DNA from: JBBTXL01 sp038062295
GTDB taxonomy: Bacteria; Patescibacteriota; Minisyncoccia; GWC2-36-17; WO2-46-25
DNA length: 5,637 nucleotides
Assembly (NCBI GenBank): GCA_038062295.1
Contig: JBBTXL010000058.1
Location: 1-5,637, forward strand
Direction of reading: 5' to 3'
Shown: positions 1 through 5,197 of the stretch, piece after piece
Position numbering within the stretch: position 1 is the stretch's first letter
How the letters are laid out: every line of letters begins with the position of its first letter
Made by a program: the position numbers and the translations under genes
Notes under the pieces: generated by a model
Seen by the model: the letters and a program-made list of their open reading frames with translations, nothing else
What the model was told of the DNA's origin: nothing
Database searches by the model: none

Positions 1-295
1 CCACGCGCGTGAATGAATGTTCCTCCGGCAACGAACATACCACATGGCGCGTCGTCAGCGACCCGTAGGCCGGTTTTGCGAACGCGCCCGCAAGGACCTT
101 GATCATCTCGCCCTCGTTCTGTATCTCCCCGTTGACCATCACGCCTTTGGGAATATCGCCAAACCCGAACGCGACCAGCTTCGTCCCCCGCCGCGTTCTT
201 TTCAGCTGCGCGAACTTGAACGAGAGATCGGAAAGGTCAAGACCGAACGCGTCGGGCTCCGTTTCGTATATTTTTCTGGTTAAAAAAGAAAACAT
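1..295 (-). CDS. pilM: Type IV pilus assembly protein PilM, N-terminal part (runs off left edge)
   Basis: PilM is a cytoplasmic actin-like (FtsA-fold) protein that binds the N-terminal tail of PilN and links the inner-membrane alignment complex to the pilus motor and platform. The 98 codons present begin MFSFLTRKIYETEPDAFGLD. They show the first phosphate-loop region of the family (FGLDLSDLSFKFAQLKR, residues 18-34), then KLVAFGFGDIPKGVMVNGEI (39-58), an Ile/Asn-Glu-Gly turn and VVCSLPEEHSFTRV (85-98), which matches the usual 'VV.SLPE..aF.R' strand of PilM. Family members are about 350 residues, so roughly a quarter is here. The start ATG is at 295..293, 52 nt after the stop of the PilX-like gene. 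There is no convincing Shine-Dalgarno. The frame is open to base 1. The assignment is from motif recognition and context; confusion with FtsA is unlikely given the pilin neighbours. Confidence 0.88.
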   Translation of the reverse strand, partial: MFSFLTRKIYETEPDAFGLDLSDLSFKFAQLKRTRRGTKLVAFGFGDIPKGVMVNGEIQNEGEMIKVLAGAFAKPAYGSLTTRHVVCSLPEEHSFTRV

Positions 296-307
296 GCTTC
301 GCTTGTT

Positions 308-336
308 ATTCTATTGCAAAATAAGCGCGGGGTAAA
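308..336 (-). promoter_or_regulatory. Possible sigma-70-type promoter in front of pilM
   Basis: On the minus strand, TTTACC (331..336, 4/6 match to TTGACA) and TAGAAT (308..313, 5/6 match to TATAAT) are separated by 17 nt. The -10 ends 12 nt before the pilM ATG, so a transcript would have a leader of only about 5 nt, which fits the lack of a Shine-Dalgarno there. It lies in the largest intergenic gap of the window (52 nt). Matches of this quality occur by chance, so this is a weak call. Confidence 0.25.
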
Positions 337-347
337 GGTAAAGCCCT

Positions 348-3254
348 TTACGGCACTTCTTTCCAACCCAGAATGGTCCATCCCGCCGCCGGACCGCTTG
401 AAAAATTAACACCCTGCAAACCGGATTCATACGTGATTATCGCGTTGTTATCCATGGAGATACCGTATCCGGTCGCTTCTTTTGCCGCCGCGTTGTTCGA
501 AAAGTGGATCCGCCCGTTCGCTGCGTAATAGATAACGCCTGTCGCGCCGTTGTCGATGCTCATCACGGTATTGTTAGGATCGTTTTTCGCCGACAGCAGC
601 ATGATATGGCTGTCGGGGTCTCCCGAGCCAGCAAATATGCAGTTATTGGAGACCGTCACCGAGCTGTCGGTCAGGAATATCCCGGAAAGGTCCCCGTATG
701 AGGGGTCAAGCTGGACCCGGCATCCATTGGACAAGGTTATCGTTCCCTGGACCCACAGCGTTCCCGAAAGGGTAAGTATCGCATTGTTATCGACAACAAG
801 ATTTCCCGTGATCTGCTTGGGACCGATAGTCAACGCCGCGCCGTTGGTCAGGTTCAGGTTGCCGCTTGCATCGCAGGTGGGCTGAATGCACGTCCCTCCG
901 GCCGCCGCATCGTTTTTCCATTGTGTTATGTTCGCCTGGGAGATAGGCATGGCAACCGCCGGCGGGTCAGTTGATCCGGGGTAAGCGGTGCCATTGGTAA
1001 GCGGGTTCGGGCACGTCGGGTTGGTCGGCGCGTCCAGAAAGTTCAGAGAGTCTGCGTCGATGGCTTGATAGTACGCATCGCCACAGATACTGCTTGTTTT
1101 GATTGAGTGCGCATGCGCGTGTCCGTTCACGACCATACCTGACAGTTCCGTGTCCGACCCGCCCACCCACACCCTGAAATTAAAGTCTCCGGCGGCAACC
1201 GGCCAGGTGCCCCCCGTGGTCCAGTCACCGGAATATTTTCCCGTCCCCTGCGCGTAGGCGTCTGTGGTATCTACCCCCCACACCCAGTAATTGTTCGCGT
1301 CGATGTCTGCGTCGATCATCACCCAATAGGTCGTTCCTGCGTTCAGAGTCGGATTGGTGGCAAAACTGACATCGATCCATCCGTAATTGCCGGTCACGGA
1401 GCTTGCAGACAACGTTCCCACGGCGAGCGAATCGTTGCTTTCGTTGTCGGGGCGCCCACCTTCATCGGGAGTAACTCGCACCGTGGCATCGGGCGGATTT
1501 CCCACCTTTTTGAGATAGAGCGATACGCGGCGAAGCGTATCTGACGAGGTAAGTTGGAAGCTCTGGGCAACATCAGCGCGCAATATGGGCCCCGTACAGT
1601 CCGCGTCGATGCAACGCACGAATTTAAGATCATCATTTGAATCATCACGGTAACTAATGCGCCCAAACCCGTCGGAACCCAGCGCAAGCGAGGTGTACTT
1701 TCCAACACTGCTCCCGTTATCAACCGTGGTGAGCACCTTCGTCGTGCAATCAGCGTTCGTGCAGCGCGCGAATTTCAGGTCGCCATTGCTTGAATCATAA
1801 TAGCTGATACGCGCAAAACCATCTGTTCCTAAAGTAATGGACGTGTAGTGGCCAATGGTTCCCGAGCTGTCCACAACAGTGACTGTACTTACGACGGTAC
1901 AATCTTCATTACCGCAACGAACAAACTTAAGGTCGTCACTCGTCTCGTCAAAGTAGCTGATTCGACCGAAGTTGCTGCCATCGAGCACCAGCGAGTTGTA
2001 TTTCCCGACATCGTTATTCGTGTCCACTATAGTAATGTTTTTTGTCGTGCAATCTGCATCAAGGCATCGTGCAAACTTCAATTCGTTGCTGGTGTCATCG
2101 TAATAGCTGATCCGGGCAAAACCGTTTGAGCCAAGCGCCAAAGAGAGATGCTCGCCCGAGTAGCCGGTGGCATCCACCATATTCACCGCCTTCGTAGTAC
2201 AATCCGCATTGGTACAGCGGGCATACTTCACGTCGCCGTCGTCATCCTGAAAATACGCAATACGGGCAAAACCATCGGAGCCAATCTTAATCGCGCTCGC
2301 GTCACCGACGTTTCCGCTCGTTTCGATCAACGTCAATGTCGAACTCGTACAGTCCGCGTTCGCGCACTGGGCGTATTTTTGGTCATCATTCCCGTCATGA
2401 TAATACGAGATGTGCGCAAAATCGTTTGCGTCCAGCGCGAGCGACGTCACCTCGTACACGCTCCCTGCCGTATCCACTGCAGTGAGCACAGATGTGGTGC
2501 AGTTCGCATTAGTACAGCGCGCGTATCGCAGGTCGTCGTTCGTGTTATCCATGTAGCTGATGCGCCCAAACCCGTCGGAACCCAGCGCAAGCGAGGTGTA
2601 CTCCCCTGTATCACCCGATGCATCAACGGTCGCAAGCGTGCTCCCCACCGTCGTGCCGAACGCAAAGTCGGCGTTCGGCGTCTCCCAACTCGTCCCCAGC
2701 GCCGGATTGGAACCACCCGCGACCCACGCATCACCAGTGATCTTCGCTCCGTTTGAACCGGACACATTCCCGTTCGAGTAAATGCTTCCGTTCACGATCG
2801 CATTATTCCCCATGGTCAGCCCCCCTTCGCCGACCTGTACGCCGTAAAAGAAGTCCGTTTCCGTGGCAGAAAGCGTCAGCGTTGTCTGTGTTTTACGGAT
2901 ATTACTCGCGAGCCCCCCTTCGGCAAGGATCGTTTTTGTTTGCCCCATGGAAGAGATGGTGGTGGTCGCGCTCGCCAATCCCACGGCAAGCACGGTCTGT
3001 GTGCCGATATTTTTTCCGTTTCTTACGCGGTAAATGGCATCTTCAATGCCGGACTCGGAAGCATAATACCCTTGCGCGGAATTCAATGTATTCTTTACAC
3101 TGGCCGCATTACGCTGCGTCGTGAACAAAAAACTAGATGTGAAGACAAGTCCGATCGCCATAACGCTTAACACCGCAACAATAGCAGCAAAGCCATTTCG
3201 CGTCGGCGGAACACGATACTCTTGACGTTTGACGTTTGACGTTTGACTTTTCAT
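348..3254 (-). CDS. PilX-like minor pilin fused to seven-repeat beta-propeller, jelly-roll-like and beta-solenoid domains
   Basis: Large exported pilus-associated protein of 968 residues; PilX-type proteins are normally 150-200. Layout: residues 1-20 cytoplasmic leader with a heptamer-repeat-encoded segment; 21-44 one membrane helix starting NGFAAIVAVLS, with a PilX-like Gly-Phe and no Glu at +5; 45-80 pilin-style helix (SAQGYYASESGIEDAIYRVR); 137-182 Asn/Gly-rich solenoid-like stretch; 205-555 seven 50-residue repeats; 556-697 jelly-roll-like domain (VAQSFQLTSSDTLRRVSLYL, TYWVMIDAD, FNFRVWV); 710-968 Gly/Asn-rich solenoid-like tail with recurring VDNNAILTL/LSNGCRVQL motifs. The ATG overlaps the upstream TGA by one base (TGATG) and has GGAG 7 nt before it, so translation is probably coupled. 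It fills the pilX slot after FimT-, PilV- and PilW-like genes. It probably sits at the pilus tip as an adhesin; this role is inferred. No alternative start exists between the ATG and the membrane helix. Confidence 0.85.
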   Translation of the reverse strand: MKSQTSNVKRQEYRVPPTRNGFAAIVAVLSVMAIGLVFTSSFLFTTQRNAASVKNTLNSAQGYYASESGIEDAIYRVRNGKNIGTQTVLAVGLASATTTISSMGQTKTILAEGGLASNIRKTQTTLTLSATETDFFYGVQVGEGGLTMGNNAIVNGSIYSNGNVSGSNGAKITGDAWVAGGSNPALGTSWETPNADFAFGTTVGSTLATVDASGDTGEYTSLALGSDGFGRISYMDNTNDDLRYARCTNANCTTSVLTAVDTAGSVYEVTSLALDANDFAHISYYHDGNDDQKYAQCANADCTSSTLTLIETSGNVGDASAIKIGSDGFARIAYFQDDDGDVKYARCTNADCTTKAVNMVDATGYSGEHLSLALGSNGFARISYYDDTSNELKFARCLDADCTTKNITIVDTNNDVGKYNSLVLDGSNFGRISYFDETSDDLKFVRCGNEDCTVVSTVTVVDSSGTIGHYTSITLGTDGFARISYYDSSNGDLKFARCTNADCTTKVLTTVDNGSSVGKYTSLALGSDGFGRISYRDDSNDDLKFVRCIDADCTGPILRADVAQSFQLTSSDTLRRVSLYLKKVGNPPDATVRVTPDEGGRPDNESNDSLAVGTLSASSVTGNYGWIDVSFATNPTLNAGTTYWVMIDADIDANNYWVWGVDTTDAYAQGTGKYSGDWTTGGTWPVAAGDFNFRVWVGGSDTELSGMVVNGHAHAHSIKTSSICGDAYYQAIDADSLNFLDAPTNPTCPNPLTNGTAYPGSTDPPAVAMPISQANITQWKNDAAAGGTCIQPTCDASGNLNLTNGAALTIGPKQITGNLVVDNNAILTLSGTLWVQGTITLSNGCRVQLDPSYGDLSGIFLTDSSVTVSNNCIFAGSGDPDSHIMLLSAKNDPNNTVMSIDNGATGVIYYAANGRIHFSNNAAAKEATGYGISMDNNAIITYESGLQGVNFSSGPAAGWTILGWKEVP
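1155..1589 (-). other. Jelly-roll-like domain region of the PilX-like protein (residues 556-700)
   Basis: Directly after the seventh repeat the protein changes to a segment of alternating beta strands: VAQSFQLTSSDTLRRVSLYL, a Gly-Asn-Pro-Pro-Asp turn, VRVTPDEGGRP, GWIDVSFATNPTLNAGTTYW, VMIDAD, YWVWGVDT and FNFRVWVGG. This pattern (surface strand 'QSF', 'V.LYLKK.GNPPD', 'GT.YW') resembles carbohydrate-binding-like or choice-of-anchor beta-sandwich domains found in secreted bacterial proteins. I recognise the style but cannot name a family with certainty. It has no cysteine, unlike the repeats before it. Confidence 0.5.
1657..1699 (-). repeat. 43-bp perfect direct repeat, copy in propeller unit 7
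   Basis: This stretch is identical base for base to 2560..2602. It encodes most of Y-T-S-L-A-L-G-S-D-G-F-G-R-I of the seventh unit. Flanking codons differ from the other copy even where the residue is the same, so the match stops sharply at both ends. Confidence 0.9.
2560..2602 (-). repeat. 43-bp perfect direct repeat, copy in propeller unit 1
   Basis: Partner of 1657..1699, offset by 903 bp, which is 301 codons. Recombination between the two copies would remove or add six units without changing the reading frame. Confidence 0.9.
3222..3247. repeat. Heptanucleotide tandem repeat, TTGACGT x 3.7
   Basis: On the plus strand three full TTGACGT units are followed by TTGAC, with no mismatch. In the minus-strand gene it occupies codons 3-11 and is read as S-Q-T-S-N-V-K-R-Q. 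Because seven is not a multiple of three, each unit is read in a different frame, and gain or loss of one unit would shift the frame of the whole PilX-like gene. Confidence 0.95.
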
Positions 3255-3778
3255 CAGTATGCTCCGCGTAACGCGGCGGTGGAGGTTACGTGAACGTTCG
3301 CGCGGCTGCCGGTGGAAGCGGGGGCTGCCGTATTGACGACCCCGGCAATTTCTATCCGTACCGATTCTTTCGTGGTGGTCGCGGTAAACAATGAGAACTG
3401 CAGTGTACCAATGTTCACCCGAGCAGTGGTGAGCGCCGACGGTGCCGTTCCCTCCCGCTTTTCATACACGACACCGTTGTCCAGGTAAAAGTCAACGAAG
3501 GTCGTGTTTTCCCCCGAAGGTGCGTTCAGCGCCGTTTCCAGCGAAAGCTGGCTGGCAGCGGCGCCAAAGACGCTGGTCGGCGCGTACACGCTTTTTGCGT
3601 ATTTTACCTCGTTCGTGATCGCTCCCAGCGCATCGGTGGCGTTTGCAAGCGCATTGTGCCTCGCTTCCGTTTTGTTGTATGCGGAAATATTGCCCAACAG
3701 CGACAGCGTCAGAATACCGGCAACGGTCGCGATAAGCGCAGCGTACACAAGCGTTTCAATAAGCGTGAACCCCTTCAT
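3254..3778 (-). CDS. PilW/GspJ-like minor pilin (prepilin)
   Basis: Minor pilin of 174 residues, inserted in the inner membrane, cleaved by prepilin peptidase PilD and expected to join the initiating tip complex. It starts MKG/FTLIETLVYAALIA: a three-residue leader, Gly at -1, Phe at +1 and Glu at +5, followed by one hydrophobic helix to about residue 30 and a polar helix (ARHNALANATDALGAITNEVKYA). The C-terminal half is beta-rich, with LETALNAPSGENTTFVDFYLDNGVVYEKREG, as in PilW/GspJ proteins. I chose the ATG at 3778 over one 23 codons upstream because it puts the pilin signal at the N-terminus and leaves a 5-nt gap after the PilV-like stop instead of a 64-nt overlap. It has no cysteine. The exact subtype (PilW versus another pseudopilin) rests on order and length. 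Confidence 0.82.
   Translation of the reverse strand: MKGFTLIETLVYAALIATVAGILTLSLLGNISAYNKTEARHNALANATDALGAITNEVKYAKSVYAPTSVFGAAASQLSLETALNAPSGENTTFVDFYLDNGVVYEKREGTAPSALTTARVNIGTLQFSLFTATTTKESVRIEIAGVVNTAAPASTGSRANVHVTSTAALRGAY
3262..3265 (-). promoter_or_regulatory. Shine-Dalgarno (GGAG) of the PilX-like gene
   Basis: GGAG lies 7 nt before the ATG at 3254..3252, inside the last codons of the PilW-like gene. It is the only clear Shine-Dalgarno among the five start codons visible in the window, and it supports the ATG in front of the heptamer array as the true start. It partly overlaps a CCGCG/CGCGG inverted repeat. Confidence 0.6.
3264..3276 (-). promoter_or_regulatory. Small GC hairpin overlapping the PilX-like ribosome binding site
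   Basis: CCGCG and CGCGG form a perfect 5-bp stem with a 3-nt loop, and the GG of the Shine-Dalgarno is in the stem. It could hide the site until a ribosome finishes the upstream gene, which would fit the TGATG overlap. The stem is short and may be a chance result of GC-rich codons. Confidence 0.3.
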
Positions 3779-3783
3779 AATTT

Positions 3784-4257
3784 TCAGTTCTTTAAAATAT
3801 TCGTAAGGTAAGCGAGCAACTGCACGCTTTTTTGCGGACTCCCCCACGAAACGGTCACGGTAACCTTTTTGGTGCCGAGATCATCGGTGCCGCCCACGAC
3901 AACGATATCGTCGTTTATATCGCGTGCCACGTTATCCACGACGACGGTGCGCGTAAAAGTGCCGTCCAGCAGCCCGGGGTTGCTTGCGGTGAGTATCCAA
4001 TGGTCGGATGACGTCGTGGCGTAGTAGGTACTGCCGAACGAGAGCGTTGCGATATTGCCCGACCAGGTCGCATCCCGTATCGTGCGCACCGCCTCAATAC
4101 CCTCCTGTGCGAACGCGAGCGCCCGTACTTTTTCGTTCCTGTCGCGCGCGCCGTTCATGGCAAGAATGCCGACCTGCGCAATGGCAAAAAACGTCGCGGC
4201 AATAACCCCGACCGCTATGACGATCTCCACCAGTCCCACGCCTTCTTCTTGTTTCAT
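3784..4257 (-). CDS. PilV/GspI-like minor pilin (prepilin)
   Basis: Minor pilin of 157 residues. The leader MKQEEG is followed by VGLVEIVIAVGVIAATFFAI, which aligns with G/FTLIE signals: Gly at -1 and Glu at +5, but Val in place of Phe at +1. Two glutamates in the leader are unusual, since these leaders are normally basic. The motif ALAFAQEGIEAVRTIRD (about residues 42-58) is the PilV/GspI hallmark helix, and the protein ends with VTVTVSWGS and LLAYLTNIL, also usual for the family. I chose the ATG at 4257; an in-frame TTG 13 codons upstream would overlap the FimT-like gene and push the signal inward. The gap to the upstream stop is 13 nt with no Shine-Dalgarno. It stops with TGA, 5 nt before the next start. 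Confidence 0.85.
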   Translation of the reverse strand: MKQEEGVGLVEIVIAVGVIAATFFAIAQVGILAMNGARDRNEKVRALAFAQEGIEAVRTIRDATWSGNIATLSFGSTYYATTSSDHWILTASNPGLLDGTFTRTVVVDNVARDINDDIVVVGGTDDLGTKKVTVTVSWGSPQKSVQLLAYLTNILKN

Positions 4258-4270
4258 GTAAAACGGTTGC

Positions 4271-5158
4271 TTATTGCGCGGCAAGGCCGGATACAAATAC
4301 GGACGATCCCAAACTTACCACTCCCGCCGCGGTGTAACGGAGCAGATGCTGTCCGTCCAAATATATATCAAGCTCCTTGTCATTATACCGCAGATCGCGG
4401 GTCACGGAAAAAGCTGCGGACAACCCACTCGTTCTGTGCGTATGGATCCGCAACACTTGACTTAATCCGCAGAAACTCACAGTACCCGCCCAAACAAAGA
4501 CGCCGCCGGAGAAGTATCTTTGAAAGTCAATGTTGTACGTCGTATAGCCGGGATAATCCAACGCGAGCGTTACGGCAGACGACACATTCTGATCGTATGT
4601 GAAGTGTACATGGCGACTGTCGCTCACGCGCGTTCCGGTGGGCGGTAATGCCGCAGTGACTATGTCTGCCCTTCCGGATACGCTTACCGTAACCGTTTTT
4701 GCAGAAGTCGCATTGCTTATCAAGCGCACCGCAAACGACCCGCTGTTGACGGTGTTGCCGGTGAGGCGGTCAAATACGACATCACTGCTGCCGCCCGCAA
4801 GCGCGATGCTGACGATCTCAACGGATGGGGGGATGGCGTAGAAAATAGTGTTGGGATCAAGCGCGTCATACGTCGCCCCCTTGAACAGCGCATACTGGTT
4901 CTGTTCAAGATGCACACCGTATTGGGAAGCGGCAAGCGAAGCGACCGTGCGGGTTTTGGCAAGGTTGAGCACATCCACGACCTGAAACGCCGCCGTTTTC
5001 AATTCCGCATTCAGTGATGCGGTACGGTAGCCGATAAATACGGCGGTACTGACAATGCTAAGCACGGCAACGGATATGAGGAGCTCAATAAGAGTAAAAC
5101 CCCGTTCAGCCTTTGGGTCCGCCTGCTGGCGGATTGTTTTTTGTATTGAATTTTGCAT
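4271..5158 (-). CDS. FimT/GspH-like minor pilin with a long C-terminal extension
   Basis: Minor pilin of 295 residues; GspH/FimT proteins are usually 150-200. The leader is 20 residues and ends ERG, then FTLIELLISVAVLSIVSTAV (21-40) forms the membrane helix with Glu at +5. Residues 50-165 fit the GspH/FimT domain: a helix LKTAAFQVVDVLNLAKTRTVA, then strands YGVHLEQNQYALF, VVFDRLTGNTVNSGSFAV and TVTVSVSGRADI. Residues 166-295 are an extra beta-rich domain (RVSDSRHVHFTYDQN, GGVFVWAGTVSFCGLSQVL, ELDIYLDGQHLLRYT) that I do not recognise; its single cysteine is C230. Part of the leader (codons for I-R-Q-Q-A-D) is encoded by a 16-bp palindrome. The gene starts 39 nt after pilC and is first of the minor pilins, as fimT is in other clusters. 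The Shine-Dalgarno is weak at best. Confidence 0.85.
   Translation of the reverse strand: MQNSIQKTIRQQADPKAERGFTLIELLISVAVLSIVSTAVFIGYRTASLNAELKTAAFQVVDVLNLAKTRTVASLAASQYGVHLEQNQYALFKGATYDALDPNTIFYAIPPSVEIVSIALAGGSSDVVFDRLTGNTVNSGSFAVRLISNATSAKTVTVSVSGRADIVTAALPPTGTRVSDSRHVHFTYDQNVSSAVTLALDYPGYTTYNIDFQRYFSGGVFVWAGTVSFCGLSQVLRIHTHRTSGLSAAFSVTRDLRYNDKELDIYLDGQHLLRYTAAGVVSLGSSVFVSGLAAQ
5118..5133. repeat. 16-bp palindromic element inside the FimT/GspH-like leader codons
   Basis: TCCGCC-TGCT-GGCGGA is a perfect 6-bp inverted repeat with a 4-nt loop. In the minus-strand gene it is read as part of I-R-Q-Q-A-D-P, eight to fifteen residues after the start and ahead of the ERG/F cleavage site. Short palindromes of this type resemble the small dispersed repeats of bacterial genomes; dispersal cannot be judged from one copy. 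Confidence 0.7.
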
Positions 5159-5197
5159 GTTCTCTATGCGCGAAAAGCTAACGAAGCTATCAGCCCG

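Larger units (their letters stand above)
1590..2642 (-). repeat. Seven tandem 150-bp coding repeats (predicted seven-bladed beta-propeller)
   Basis: Residues 205-254, 255-304, 305-354, 355-404, 405-455, 456-505 and 506-555 of the PilX-like protein are copies of one unit; unit five has one extra residue. The consensus is roughly T.VD..G..G.YTSLALGSDGF, then ARISYYD, an acidic loop, LKFARC..ADCTT. Every unit keeps an I-S/A-Y core strand, an acidic loop and two cysteines spaced C-x4-C. The same kind of 'ISYYD...LK.A.C....C' repeat is known from secreted proteins of other bacteria. Seven units of this length suggest a closed seven-bladed propeller, which is an inference from count and strand pattern. 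At DNA level most units have diverged at synonymous sites, apart from the 43-bp match between units one and seven. Confidence 0.85.

Noticed and set aside
17..283. Plus-strand open frame at the left end
   Set aside because: It lies opposite a clear PilM N-terminus on the minus strand and encodes an Arg-rich protein without family features.
338..351. GTAAAG-CC-CTTTAC inverted repeat at the end of the PilX-like gene, considered as a terminator
   Set aside because: The stem is AT-rich with a 2-nt loop and no T-run follows on the minus strand, so it does not look like an intrinsic terminator.
1590..2642. Periodic 150-bp repeats considered as a CRISPR-like or satellite array
   Set aside because: The frame is open throughout, the unit is 50 codons and the conservation is at protein level, so it is a coding domain repeat.
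2148..2756. Plus-strand open frame of 202 codons opposite the repeat array
   Set aside because: It is antisense to the propeller repeats, its Arg/Val/Ile-rich product mirrors the repeat periodicity, and it has no recognisable domain. It is a by-product of the repetitive coding strand.
3779..3847. Longer start for the PilW-like gene
   Set aside because: It would add 23 residues in front of MKGFTLIE and overlap the PilV-like gene by 64 nt. The internal ATG gives a standard prepilin signal.
4258..4296. TTG start for the PilV-like gene
   Set aside because: It overlaps the FimT-like gene and places the pilin signal 13 residues further in. The ATG at 4257 is better.
5159..5197. 39-nt gap between pilC and the FimT-like gene, with AGCTA-ACGA-AGCTA on the plus strand
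   Set aside because: Only a short direct repeat is present; no promoter, terminator or small gene can be supported.
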